From: Microthrixaceae bacterium
GTDB taxonomy: Bacteria > Actinomycetota > Acidimicrobiia > Acidimicrobiales > Poriferisodalaceae
NCBI GenBank assembly: GCA_011523825.1
Contig: WTFX01000008.1
Location: forward strand, 1 to 64,000
DNA: 64,000 nt
Direction: 5' to 3'
Each line of letters starts with the position of its first letter. The first letter of the stretch is position 1. Positions 50,177 to 59,434 of the stretch are shown here, piece by piece. Below the pieces are notes generated by a model that did not search any database, was not told where the DNA came from, and saw only the letters and a list, made by a program, of their open reading frames with translations. Made by a program: the position numbers and the translations under genes.

Positions 50177-50953
50177 ATGAACAGGCTGGCTGGCAACCGG
50201 GCCTTGATCATCGGGGCGGGCTCGGGCATCGGCCGCGGCGTGTTGGAGGCGTTCGTGGCCGAGGGGGCCCGCGTCGGCGTGCTCGAGATCGATCAGATCA
50301 AGTGCGAGGCACTGGCAGAGCTGTCCGAAGGTCCCGTCGTCTGCGGCGATGCAACCAACGCCGACGACAACGAGGCTGCGGTTGCCGCGATGCTGGACGC
50401 CTACGACGGCATCGACACGCTGGTGAGCTGCGTCGGGCTGTTCGACTTCTATCTCGGGCTCGAGGCGCTGCCGCCTGACGCCCTCGACGACGCCTTCGCC
50501 GAGGTCATGGACGTCAACGTGCGCTCGATGCTGCTGGCGGTGCGAGCCGGCATGGAGCCGCTGCGAGCCAGCAAGGGCTCGGTGATCCTGACCGGCTCCA
50601 CGAGCAGTTTCGTACCCGGTCGCGGCGGCATCCTGTATGTAGCGAGCAAGTTCGCGGTGCGCGGCTGTGTCGTGTCGTTGGCCCATGAGCTGGCACCCGA
50701 CATCCGGGTGAATGGCGTTGCTCCTGGTGGCACGCACAGCACTGATCTGCGCGGGCTGCGCTCACTCGGCCTGCACGAAAGATCGCTGGGATCCGAGCCC
50801 GACCGACTCGAATCCATCCGACAGCGCAGTCCCCTCGATGTGGCCCTCGGCCCGGCCGACCACGCAGAGTGCTACGTATTCCTGGCCTCCGAGGCATCGA
50901 GGGGTATGACCGGCCGCTTCATCCACAGCGACGGCGGCGCCAACCTCCCGTAG
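50177..50953 (+). CDS. cis-dihydrodiol dehydrogenase (BphB-like SDR)
   Basis: The 258-aa SDR has ALIIGAGSGIGRGVLEAFVAEGARV, VSCVGLFDF and YVASK, with the APGGTHSTDLRGLRSLGL segment typical of BphB/BnzE cis-diol dehydrogenases. It rearomatises the cis-diol made by the adjacent dioxygenase, using NAD+. It starts 17 bp after the beta subunit. This is the strongest clue that the operon degrades an aromatic ring. Confidence 0.9.
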   Translation: MNRLAGNRALIIGAGSGIGRGVLEAFVAEGARVGVLEIDQIKCEALAELSEGPVVCGDATNADDNEAAVAAMLDAYDGIDTLVSCVGLFDFYLGLEALPPDALDDAFAEVMDVNVRSMLLAVRAGMEPLRASKGSVILTGSTSSFVPGRGGILYVASKFAVRGCVVSLAHELAPDIRVNGVAPGGTHSTDLRGLRSLGLHERSLGSEPDRLESIRQRSPLDVALGPADHAECYVFLASEASRGMTGRFIHSDGGANLP

Positions 50954-51010
50954 CTCGCGCTGGCGGCAGGCGAGAGCGGCAGGACGACGGCCGTCGAACC
51001 CGTTTCACAA

Positions 51011-51028
51011 AACTGAATAGAGTCAGTT
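51011..51028. promoter_or_regulatory. Inverted-repeat operator upstream of the HpaB-like gene
   Basis: AACTGAATAGAGTCAGTT has perfect 6-bp arms (AACTGA/TCAGTT) and a 6-bp centre. TATAGG follows at once and may be a -10. It lies 70 bp before the ATG at 51098. The length is typical of TetR/MarR operators, and the TetR at 53503 is a candidate partner. Confidence 0.55.
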
Positions 51029-51097
51029 ATAGGCGGAGCTACACCGCGCTGAACGGTGCCTGGCTCCGCATCGCCGAAATGGCGCGAGGGGGCAGAC

Positions 51098-52579
51098 ATG
51101 GGGTTGAAGACGGGCGAGGAGTTCCTGTCGTCGCTGGCAGACGGAAGGAGGGTCTACTACGACGGCCACCTCGTCGAAGACGCTTCTCAGGAACCTGGTC
51201 TGCGTACCACCGCCCTCACCGTGGCGCAGTACTACGACATGCAGCACATCGGCGAGCTCTCCGACGTCGTCACCTACGAAACGCCCGACGGCGACCGCGC
51301 CCACCTGTCGTTCATCGAGCCCCGCTCGGTCGACGACCTGCGACGTCGCGCTGCTGCGTTCGGCCTGTGGTCGGAGGTGACCGGCGGGCTGATGGGGCGG
51401 GCGCCGGATTACATGAACGCCTGCATGATGGCGATCGGCAACACCGGCCACATCTGGGGGATGAACGACGAACGGTTCGCCCGCAACGCCTACGAGACGT
51501 ACCTGCACTGCCGCCGCAATGACATCTGCATGACCCACACGTTCGTGAACCCGATGACCGACCGGTTCACGCCATTCGCAGAGCAGGAGAGGTTTGTCAA
51601 CGCCGGCATCGTCGACACCAACGATGACGGGATCATCGTGACCGGCGCACGCATGGTCGGCACGCTGGCACCGTTCTGCGAGGAGAACCTGAGCTTCGGC
51701 GCACCGCTGGGCCTCGAGGGCAACGGCGACGAGATCTACGCGCTCGGCTTCACCTGCAAGGTCAACCACCCGAACCTGAAATGGATGTGCCGGGACAAGC
51801 TCGATCCCGAGCGATCCCACTACGACCGTCCGCTGACCGGCCGCTTCGAGGAGATGGACGCGCTCGCCATCTGGGAAGAAGCGTTCATCCCCTGGGAGGA
51901 CGTGTTCATCTGCAACGACATCGAGCCGCACAACCTGTCGATTCCCGGCATGAAGTTCTTCCAGTCGCTGGGTCATCACGTCGTGGTGAAGAACGTGGCG
52001 AAGACCCGGTTCCTGTTCGGTCTGGCGCACCTGATGGCCGAGTCGTCGCAGATCTCGCAGTTTGTGAACGTGCAGGATCGTCTCGGCGACATTCTCATGT
52101 GGCTGCACACGATGGAATCGCTGGCCATCGCGGCCGTCGAGGGCGCCGAGCTGAATCCCGCCAACGGCCTGTACTACGCCAACGAGAGCGCCATCCAGGC
52201 GGCACTGCGGCTGTATCCCGAGGTGTACCCGCGCATCGTCGATCACATCATCCAGCTCGGCGGTGGCGGGTATGTGTCGCTGCCCCAGGAGGCCACCTTG
52301 GAGATGGCCGAGCTGGCGATCGACCGCTACTACCAGGGGGTCAGCCAACAGGGCAAGGACAAGGTCGCGCTGTTTCGGATGGCGTGGGACATCTGCGGGA
52401 CCGGCTGGGGCGGCCGTCAGGAGCTGTACGAGCGATTCTTCTTCGGCGACACCCAGCGGATGAAGGGTCTGAACTACCAGTTCTACGACAAGGACGAGGC
52501 CGTGAAGATGGTGTCGCGGATTCTGCGGCCGCCGCATGGGACCGAGCGGCTTCCGTGGCCCGAGTGGTCCGCGAGCTGA
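51098..52579 (+). CDS. 4-hydroxyphenylacetate 3-hydroxylase-family monooxygenase (HpaB-like)
   Basis: The 493-aa protein belongs to the FADH2-dependent HpaB/acyl-CoA dehydrogenase-fold monooxygenases. It shows TGEEFLSSLADGRRVYYDGH, the flavin-region segments DICMTHTFVNPMTDR and GIIVTGARMVGTLAPFCEE, and VFICNDIEPHNLS. It hydroxylates phenols ortho to the OH; a flavin reductase supplies FADH2, but none is adjacent. GAGGGGG precedes the ATG. It belongs with the catabolic block before it but has its own promoter and operator. Confidence 0.9.
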   Translation: MGLKTGEEFLSSLADGRRVYYDGHLVEDASQEPGLRTTALTVAQYYDMQHIGELSDVVTYETPDGDRAHLSFIEPRSVDDLRRRAAAFGLWSEVTGGLMGRAPDYMNACMMAIGNTGHIWGMNDERFARNAYETYLHCRRNDICMTHTFVNPMTDRFTPFAEQERFVNAGIVDTNDDGIIVTGARMVGTLAPFCEENLSFGAPLGLEGNGDEIYALGFTCKVNHPNLKWMCRDKLDPERSHYDRPLTGRFEEMDALAIWEEAFIPWEDVFICNDIEPHNLSIPGMKFFQSLGHHVVVKNVAKTRFLFGLAHLMAESSQISQFVNVQDRLGDILMWLHTMESLAIAAVEGAELNPANGLYYANESAIQAALRLYPEVYPRIVDHIIQLGGGGYVSLPQEATLEMAELAIDRYYQGVSQQGKDKVALFRMAWDICGTGWGGRQELYERFFFGDTQRMKGLNYQFYDKDEAVKMVSRILRPPHGTERLPWPEWSAS

Positions 52580-52601
52580 GCAGCCCCGGGAGACGGTCAC
52601 C

Positions 52602-53483
52602 ATGAAGCTCGGCGCAGCATTCGGCAACGTCAACATGGGCCTTGACTGGCCTGTCATACGGCGCCTCGTCCAAGAATTGGAGACCGCTGGCTTCGACGGC
52701 ATCTCCACCAACGATCATGTGATCGGCGGTCATCCTGACCGGGCAGAAGGCGAACGAGTCCACACGTCTGCTACCGGAGTTCATGAGCCACTGGTGTTCC
52801 TGAGCTTCGTCGCCGCGGTGACTGAGCGTGTCGAGCTGGCCACCGGCGTGCTGCTGTTGCCGCAGCGCCAGACGACGCTGGTCGCCAAGCAATGCGCCGA
52901 GCTGGACCTGCTGTCAGGCGGCCGGCTCCGGCTCGGCGTCGGCATCGGACGCAATTGGATGGAGTACGAAGCGCTGAACGAGGACTTCGCCAACCGGGGC
53001 CGGCGCATCGAAGAGCAGGTCGAAATCCTGCGTCGTTACTGGACCGATGAGCACGTCACCTACGAGGGCCAGTGGCACCGCCTCGACCGGGTCGGGCTCA
53101 ACCCCATGCCGGTGCAGCGGCCGATCCCGATCTGGATGGGCTCGTTCTTCGGATTCGTGAGCGAGCGGGTGCTCGAGCGCATCGGCCGCATGGCCGACGG
53201 TTGGATGCCGCAGTTCCCGCCGGCCGATCTCGAACCGATCCTGGAGCGGGTCAAGGGATATGCCCGCGGTGCAGGCCGTGATCCGGCCGAACTCGGCATC
53301 GAGTGTGCGATCCGTACCCGTACTGACGACGATCCGTCCCGCTGGGTGGACCTCGCCGAGGCCTATCGCGATCTGGGCGCCACGCACCTCAAGGTGTTTG
53401 CTGCGGGCAACACACCAGCGGACATCGTGGCGCTCATGCGTCGTTGGTTGGACGCTGTCGGTCCCGCAGTGGCGACTGGCTAA
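52602..53483 (+). CDS. Luciferase-like (LLM) F420-dependent oxidoreductase
   Basis: The 293-aa protein shows LVQELETAGFDGISTNDHVI, VELATGVLLLPQRQTTLVAKQ, LDLLSGGRLRLGVGIGRNW and PIPIWMGSFF, typical of F420-dependent LLM enzymes in actinobacteria. GGGAGACGG lies ahead of the ATG. It starts 22 bp after the HpaB-like gene, so the two are likely co-transcribed and share a pathway. Confidence 0.88.
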   Translation: MKLGAAFGNVNMGLDWPVIRRLVQELETAGFDGISTNDHVIGGHPDRAEGERVHTSATGVHEPLVFLSFVAAVTERVELATGVLLLPQRQTTLVAKQCAELDLLSGGRLRLGVGIGRNWMEYEALNEDFANRGRRIEEQVEILRRYWTDEHVTYEGQWHRLDRVGLNPMPVQRPIPIWMGSFFGFVSERVLERIGRMADGWMPQFPPADLEPILERVKGYARGAGRDPAELGIECAIRTRTDDDPSRWVDLAEAYRDLGATHLKVFAAGNTPADIVALMRRWLDAVGPAVATG

Positions 53484-53502
53484 GCCCCTCTAGGTGGGGA
53501 CG

Positions 53503-54162
53503 TCAGTTCTGCGACGCAAGGCCCCAGAGCGCTGTTTGAACGCTCTCGTCGAGCTCAGTGACCATCTCTGCATAGGAGAGCCGGCCGGTGACGAGGCGCC
53601 GCATGAGCAGCTGCCATTGCGCGTACAGATTGAGAGCCAATGTGCCCTTGGGCACATCGGGGTCGAGCTTGCCACTTGCGCTTGCATCATCGAGCAGATC
53701 GGCGAGCCGTCTCAGGAACCAGGCGACCAAGTGGTTCGCATCGGCGAGACCGGATTCGTGCACGAACGGCAGCTCTTTGAAGAATGAGCGCGCCAGTCGT
53801 CTGTCCGCTTCGTGGTGATCGGTGACGTGCATCAGCAGCGTCATGACCTGTTCCACGACGTCTGCATCAGAGTCGACGCGGTCGAACGCCTCAGTCCATG
53901 CGCCGCCTGCCACGTTGATGAACGCGCTGACGAGCAGATCCTCCTTGGACTCGACGTAGAGATAGAGCGTTCCGGCGCCGATCCCTGCTGCAGACGCGAT
54001 CTCGGCTGTGGTGGTGTCGTCGAAGCCCTTTTCCTGGAAGAGCTTGGTGGCTGCAGCCACGATGCGCCGTTGCTTGTCAAGCTTGTTCCGCTCGCGCTTG
54101 CCCAGTTCGTCAATATTCGGCGGCGCGTCAGCGCTCAGAATCGGGGCGTCAGCGAGGGACAT
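53503..54162 (-). CDS. TetR-family transcriptional regulator
   Basis: The 219-aa regulator has an N-terminal HTH (IVAAATKLFQEKGFDDTTTAEIASAAGIGAGTLYLYVESKEDLL split over residues about 35-78) and a helical ligand domain. ATG 54162 is preferred since it leaves a normal N-terminal arm; the frame runs further upstream over the promoter region. It lies between the aromatic block and the sulfatase block and could control either, for example through the palindrome at 51011-51028. Confidence 0.9.
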   Translation of the reverse strand: MSLADAPILSADAPPNIDELGKRERNKLDKQRRIVAAATKLFQEKGFDDTTTAEIASAAGIGAGTLYLYVESKEDLLVSAFINVAGGAWTEAFDRVDSDADVVEQVMTLLMHVTDHHEADRRLARSFFKELPFVHESGLADANHLVAWFLRRLADLLDDASASGKLDPDVPKGTLALNLYAQWQLLMRRLVTGRLSYAEMVTELDESVQTALWGLASQN

Positions 54163-54313
54163 CGCCGTACAACGGTAGTCCGACCGACAATCCCCCACGA
54201 GCGCTCCGGACTCCGCCAAGCCGAGCGAATCCGGACGCGATGACCGGCCGGTAGCGCAGTATGTGCGTCGCTCATGTTTGACGGGTCGGGGTGACCTCGG
54301 TAGACCATCACCC

Positions 54314-55153
54314 ATGGGGATCGACATCGAACCGACCGGCGCCGCGCTCGGAGCGTTCGTCTCCGGGCTTGAGTTGGGCAAGCTCGACGCCGACGTGTCC
54401 GGCACGCTGATTGAGACCCTCGGCGAGCACGGCGTCCTGTTCTTCCGCGATCAGGACCTGTCACCCGAAGCGCACATCGCGTTCGCCGAATCGCTCGGGG
54501 AGATTGACGTCAATGCGTATTTCTCACCCAACGAGACCTACCCCCAGATTGCCGAGGTGCGCACCCGCCCGGAGAACACCTACGTGATCGGCGAGGCGTG
54601 GCACACCGATCACTCCTACGAGGAGGCGCCAGCACTCGGCTCGATCCTCGTCGCCCGGCAGTTGCCGTCGCACGGCGGCGACACCGCCTTCAGCTCGATG
54701 TACGCCGCCTATGACGCGCTTTCCGACGGCATGAAGGAGACGCTGCGCGGGCTGCGCGCCGTGCACTCGTCGTACGAGGCCTTCGGGATCGGATTGTCGA
54801 AGCTGCCCGAGGCGGAGCGTTCCGAGCGATTCCAAGACGGGTATCGGTTCGGCCCCGATGTCGTGCACCCGGTGGTGATCTCCCATCCGGTGAGCGGCCG
54901 GCCGGTGCTGTATGTCAACCGTTCGTTCACGACTCGCTTCGACGGATGGACTGCCGCAGAGAGCCGACCCCTGCTTGACTTCTTGTTCGAGCACGGTTCG
55001 AGCGTGGAGTTCACGTACCGGTTCGCTTGGGAGCCTGGATCGGTCGCCATCTGGGACAACCGCTGCACATGGCACAAGGCCCTGAACGACTATCGCGGCG
55101 AGACCCGCCTGATGCACCGCATCACTGTGAAGGGCTGCCCGATCGCAGCCTGA
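54314..55153 (+). CDS. TauD/TfdA-family 2-oxoglutarate-dependent dioxygenase
   Basis: The 279-aa enzyme has the iron motif HTD (His97, Asp99 in EAWHTDHSYEE) and the distal His in WDNRCTWHKAL, followed by the Arg that holds 2-oxoglutarate (RLMHRITVKG). Relatives cleave taurine, alkyl sulfates (AtsK) or phenoxyacetates. Two sulfatase genes next to it make a sulfonate or sulfate ester a reasonable guess. ATG 54314 starts MGIDIEPTGAALGAFV. A similar gene is at 61974. Confidence 0.9.
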   Translation: MGIDIEPTGAALGAFVSGLELGKLDADVSGTLIETLGEHGVLFFRDQDLSPEAHIAFAESLGEIDVNAYFSPNETYPQIAEVRTRPENTYVIGEAWHTDHSYEEAPALGSILVARQLPSHGGDTAFSSMYAAYDALSDGMKETLRGLRAVHSSYEAFGIGLSKLPEAERSERFQDGYRFGPDVVHPVVISHPVSGRPVLYVNRSFTTRFDGWTAAESRPLLDFLFEHGSSVEFTYRFAWEPGSVAIWDNRCTWHKALNDYRGETRLMHRITVKGCPIAA

Positions 55154-55247
55154 GCCCTGCCCCATGTTCGACGTCTGTCGCTGCCGGCGTCGCTGCATGA
55201 GGTCGCATGACGCGTCGTTCTGGGAGCGTGCCTGCTAGACGGAGGCG

Positions 55248-57509
55248 ATGCGAGACCGCGATCGTCCCGGAACCACCGCCGCAGAGCTGAGCCCCGCGTG
55301 GGAGACGCGACCGTCGGCCCCGGCGGAGGCGCCGAATGTCGTCGTGATCGTGTTCGACGACACGGGCTTCGCTCACTTCGGGTGCTACGGCAGCGACATC
55401 GACACCCCCAACATCGATCGGCTTGCGGCGGGCGGCCTTCGCTACACCAACTTCCACACGACGGCGCTGTGCTCGCCGACACGGGCGTGCTTGCTCAGCG
55501 GTCGCAATCACCACTCGGTCGGTATGCGGTTCCTGTCGAACGTGGACACGGGCTTCTCGAACTGCCGCGGCGTGATCGCGCCGTCGGCGTCGACGTTCGC
55601 AGAGGTGTTGGGAAGCTACGGCTACGCGACGTTCGCCTTGGGCAAGTGGCATCTTGCGAACCTGGCCGACTGCGGGCCCGCCGGTCCATTCGATCACTGG
55701 CCGCTGGGGCGTGGCTTCGACCGTTTCTACGGGTTCCTTGGCGGCGCCACCGACCAGTTCTCGCCTGAGCTGGTCATCGACAACCACCCTGTCGACCCAC
55801 CGAGCGAGCCCGGCTACCACCTCTCAGAAGACCTCGTCGATCAGGCCATCTCGATGATCGCCGCCCAGCAGGCCACGGCACCGTCGCGGAGGTTCCTGAC
55901 GTACCTCGCCTTCGGAGCGACGCACTCACCGCACCAGGCACCGCAGGCGTACCTGGACAAGTACCGGGGCCGGTACGACGAGGGCTGGGATGTCACGCGG
56001 GATCGCTGGTCCGCCCGCCAGCGGGAGCTGGGCGTGGTTCCGGACGGCGCCGAGCTGTCGCCGCGCAACCCGGGCGTGCAGCCGTGGGACGAGCTCGACG
56101 CCGACCAGCGGCGGCTGTACAGCCGCATGCAGGAGACGTTCGCTGCGTTCTTGGATCACACCGACGACCAGATCGGCCGGCTGGTGGACTACCTGAACCG
56201 AGCCGGCCTGCTGGACGACACGTTGATCGTGCTGCTGTCCGACAACGGCGCCTCGCAGGAAGGCGGCCGCCACGGACTGACCAACGAGAACATCTTCTTC
56301 AACCGCCAGCGGCTCGACGTCGCCGCCATGGTGCCGTTTATCGATCAGATCGGCGGGCCGAACCTCTACAACAACTACCCGTGGGGCTGGGCGCAAGCCG
56401 GCAACACGCCGCTGCGGTTCTACAAGCAGAACACCTACGAAGGCGGCATCCGCGATCCGCTGATCGTGCACTGGCCGTCAGGCATCGCCGATGCCGGGGG
56501 CATCCGCGACCAGTACCACCACGTGATCGACCTGATGCCCACCATCCTGGACGTGGTCGGCGTGGAGGCCCCGGCTGTCCACAACGGCATCGCGCAACAG
56601 CCCGTCGAGGGAATCTCCATGCGGCCCACGTTCGACTCGGCGAACGCTGAGATGCCGTCGGCCCGCACCACGCAGTACTACGAGATGCTGGGCCATCGGG
56701 CGATCTACCACGACGGGTGGAAGTCGGTGACCCTCCACCGCCAGGGAGTGCCGTTCTCTGAGGATGAGTGGGCGCTCTACGACACCCGCAACGACTTCGC
56801 CGAGATTCATGACCTCTCCCAGACCCACCCGGACAAGCTGCGCGAGCTGATCGAGTTGTGGTGGGACCAAGCCAGCACCTACAACGTGCTGCCGCTGGAC
56901 GATCGAGGCGTGGAGCTGTTCGTGCTGCGCCGTCCTGGCCCAGATGCGAGTGCGACCCGGCTGCGCTACCCGGCGGGCATGCCGCATCTCGAGCGGTTCA
57001 AGTGCCCGGATGTGCGGAACCGCTCGTTCGAGATCACCGTGGAAGCCGACACCTCAGCGGGAACCGACGGAGTGCTGGTGGCGTACGGGTCGCGGACCGG
57101 TGGGCTCGTGCTGTATGTCGACAGCGGGGTGCTGTGCTTCGAGTACAACAATCTGGGACGTCTCTTCGGCGTGCGTGCCAGCGAACCGGTGCCGAGTGGG
57201 GAAGTCGTGCTCGGCGTTCGCTACGCGAAGAGCGCTGAGCACGCGGGAACGGCAACCCTGTGGCAGCGCGCCGACGGCGGGTCGATCCAAGAGCTCGGGT
57301 CGGTCGACATGGAGACGATGCCGTTCCGGCAGTCGCTGTACGGCATGGACGTTGGGCGTGATCTCGGCCCCACCGTCACGGCCGCGTACGCCGGCCCCAA
57401 TGACTTCCAGGGGGTGCTGCGGCACGTCGAGTTCCGGTTGGACAACGACCGCGACGACCTCCGTGCCGCAGCCGAGGTCGAAGCTCGCAACGCACTCGTC
57501 GACCAGTAG
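55248..57509 (+). CDS. Arylsulfatase-type sulfatase (FGly class)
   Basis: This 753-aa sulfatase hydrolyses sulfate esters. The metal residues FDDTG (Asp37, Asp38) and the formylglycine motif CSPTRACLLSGR (Cys75, converted by a maturase encoded elsewhere) are intact, as are GKWHL and SDNGAS. The C-terminal about 190 residues form a beta-rich extra domain, as in the long actinobacterial AtsD-like enzymes. No signal peptide is visible, so it is probably cytoplasmic. GGAGG precedes the ATG. It converges with the alkylsulfatase gene. Confidence 0.92.
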   Translation: MRDRDRPGTTAAELSPAWETRPSAPAEAPNVVVIVFDDTGFAHFGCYGSDIDTPNIDRLAAGGLRYTNFHTTALCSPTRACLLSGRNHHSVGMRFLSNVDTGFSNCRGVIAPSASTFAEVLGSYGYATFALGKWHLANLADCGPAGPFDHWPLGRGFDRFYGFLGGATDQFSPELVIDNHPVDPPSEPGYHLSEDLVDQAISMIAAQQATAPSRRFLTYLAFGATHSPHQAPQAYLDKYRGRYDEGWDVTRDRWSARQRELGVVPDGAELSPRNPGVQPWDELDADQRRLYSRMQETFAAFLDHTDDQIGRLVDYLNRAGLLDDTLIVLLSDNGASQEGGRHGLTNENIFFNRQRLDVAAMVPFIDQIGGPNLYNNYPWGWAQAGNTPLRFYKQNTYEGGIRDPLIVHWPSGIADAGGIRDQYHHVIDLMPTILDVVGVEAPAVHNGIAQQPVEGISMRPTFDSANAEMPSARTTQYYEMLGHRAIYHDGWKSVTLHRQGVPFSEDEWALYDTRNDFAEIHDLSQTHPDKLRELIELWWDQASTYNVLPLDDRGVELFVLRRPGPDASATRLRYPAGMPHLERFKCPDVRNRSFEITVEADTSAGTDGVLVAYGSRTGGLVLYVDSGVLCFEYNNLGRLFGVRASEPVPSGEVVLGVRYAKSAEHAGTATLWQRADGGSIQELGSVDMETMPFRQSLYGMDVGRDLGPTVTAAYAGPNDFQGVLRHVEFRLDNDRDDLRAAAEVEARNALVDQ

Positions 57510-57515
57510 CCGCTC

Positions 57516-59417
57516 TCAGGGCTCGATGAGCGCTGCCGTGGTGAACACGGTCAGGCTGGCGAACAGCGACTGCAGGAGCGCCCGATTTCCGACGATCTCG
57601 ACCCCGTCGAGGGCGCTGGCGTCATTGAGCGCAGCGACGACAGTGGACCGATCGGTGCGCACTGAGGCCACAGCGCCGGGATCGACGGTGTCGTGGCGAT
57701 GGTGTATGGCCGAACGGCCGACGCCGAGCACATGATCCTCGTCGAGGTCGGTGAAGCGGAAATTGAACGTCACCGGCCCTGCTGTGAACGCGTCAGGATC
57801 GAAGCGAACACCGATTACGTCGAAGAGGTGCTCCACGCTCATGGCCTGCGACATGTCGCGGGTAGGGACGCGGCCCCAGTCAGGGGAGCCCTCCCGCAGT
57901 TCCTTCGCGCCCATCAGGTAGGCATTGCGCCAGGTGGCTGACTCTGACTGGTAGCCGAGTTGTTCCAGTGCTGCGGCCTGCAGGCTGCGAGCCTCGGCGT
58001 TCGCTGGGTCGGCGAACACCAGGTGGTTGACGACCTGGGCCACCCAGCGGTACTCACCCCGCTCGAAGCACTCGCGCGCTTTCGCCAGCACGGCGTCGGC
58101 GCCGCCCATGAACTCGACGTAGTTCGTGCCGGCCTCGACAGGCGGCAACGGGTCCAGATTGGCTGGGTTGCCGTCGTACCAACCGAGATAGCGGTTGTAG
58201 ACGGAGCGGCAGTTGTGCGACACCGTGCCGTAGTAGCCCTGCACGTGGGACTGATCGAACTCGGCCGGCAGTCGTAGCCGGGCGGCGATCTCGGTCGGCC
58301 GCAGGCCTTGATTTGCCAAGCGCATCGTCTGGTCGTGCATCCAGCGGTACACGTCACGCTGCATCGACAGAAAGGCCCGCACGTCCGCGTTGCCGAAACG
58401 GGGCCAGTGATGGCTGGCGAACATCACGTCGGTGTCATCTGCCCACAAGTCCATCGCTTCGCCGATGTACTTGCTCCACGCGAGGGCATCACGGGTCTGT
58501 GCGCCTCGGATCGGGTACAGGTTGTGCAGCGTGTGCGTGCAGTTCTCTGCCATGCACAGCAGGTTCTTGTCGGGGAAGAAGAAGTTCATCTCCGCGGGCG
58601 CTTCGGCATCGGGCGTGTTCTGGAACACGATCCGGATGCCGCTCAGCACGCGCTCCTCGCCGGTCTTGTAGATGGTGTCGGTGGGTGCGATCAGGTCTGA
58701 GCGTGCCAAGCCCATCGTGGAGCCCAGACCGCAATCGACGTGACCGAGCGGGCCCGGCGGCAAGAGCGGTCCGAACTGGTAAGCGGCCCGCCGGCCCATG
58801 ATCGGACCTGCGATGACGAATTCGCTCACGACTTCTTCGAGGAATCCCTCCGGCGCCACGATCTGCACATCGCCGTTCGCCACGGCCTCGGCATCTGTCA
58901 CGCCGAGCACGCCGCCGAAGTGGTCGGCGTGGGAATGCGTGTAGATGATGGAGTTCACCGGGCGGGTGCCGAGCGTCCGGTTGGCGAGGTCCAGCGCTGC
59001 GGCCGCGGCGGGGGCGTTGGTCAGCGGATCGATGATCAGCCAGCCGTCGGTGCCGGCCAGGAAGGTGATGTTGGCGATGTCGTAGCCGCGTACCTGCCAC
59101 ACGCCGTCGGCTACCTCGAACAGCCCGTGATGGACGTTGAGCCGGGCCTGCCGCCACAGGCTCGGATGCACCGACGGGGGTGCAGTTTCCGACTCTGATA
59201 CGAAGGCGTGGCGGGCGACATCGAACACCGCGTGGTCGCCCAGAGTGACTCGGCCGCCGTCTAGCTGGGCGACGAGGCCGCGGGTGGCCCGCTCGAAGTC
59301 ACCGGGATCGTCGAATGAGACTGCGGCGGCGGAATTGGCCGCAACGGTGAAGCCCGTCGGAGCTCGGGGCCGCAGTGTCTCTACTTCGTCGCGTCCGCCG
59401 TCCAGGTGGGTTGCCAT
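57516..59417 (-). CDS. Metallo-beta-lactamase-fold alkylsulfatase (SdsA1-like)
   Basis: The 633-aa enzyme has the dinuclear zinc motif THSHADH (His161, His163, Asp165, His166), a helical dimerisation part and a C-terminal SCP2-like domain that binds alkyl chains (about 510-633). SdsA1-type enzymes release sulfate from alkyl sulfates such as SDS. It begins 17 bp after the P450 gene, so oxidation and desulfation of the same alkyl compound is a possibility. Confidence 0.92.
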   Translation of the reverse strand: MATHLDGGRDEVETLRPRAPTGFTVAANSAAAVSFDDPGDFERATRGLVAQLDGGRVTLGDHAVFDVARHAFVSESETAPPSVHPSLWRQARLNVHHGLFEVADGVWQVRGYDIANITFLAGTDGWLIIDPLTNAPAAAAALDLANRTLGTRPVNSIIYTHSHADHFGGVLGVTDAEAVANGDVQIVAPEGFLEEVVSEFVIAGPIMGRRAAYQFGPLLPPGPLGHVDCGLGSTMGLARSDLIAPTDTIYKTGEERVLSGIRIVFQNTPDAEAPAEMNFFFPDKNLLCMAENCTHTLHNLYPIRGAQTRDALAWSKYIGEAMDLWADDTDVMFASHHWPRFGNADVRAFLSMQRDVYRWMHDQTMRLANQGLRPTEIAARLRLPAEFDQSHVQGYYGTVSHNCRSVYNRYLGWYDGNPANLDPLPPVEAGTNYVEFMGGADAVLAKARECFERGEYRWVAQVVNHLVFADPANAEARSLQAAALEQLGYQSESATWRNAYLMGAKELREGSPDWGRVPTRDMSQAMSVEHLFDVIGVRFDPDAFTAGPVTFNFRFTDLDEDHVLGVGRSAIHHRHDTVDPGAVASVRTDRSTVVAALNDASALDGVEIVGNRALLQSLFASLTVFTTAALIEP

Positions 59418-59434
59418 GCTGTCGCTGCGCAGGT

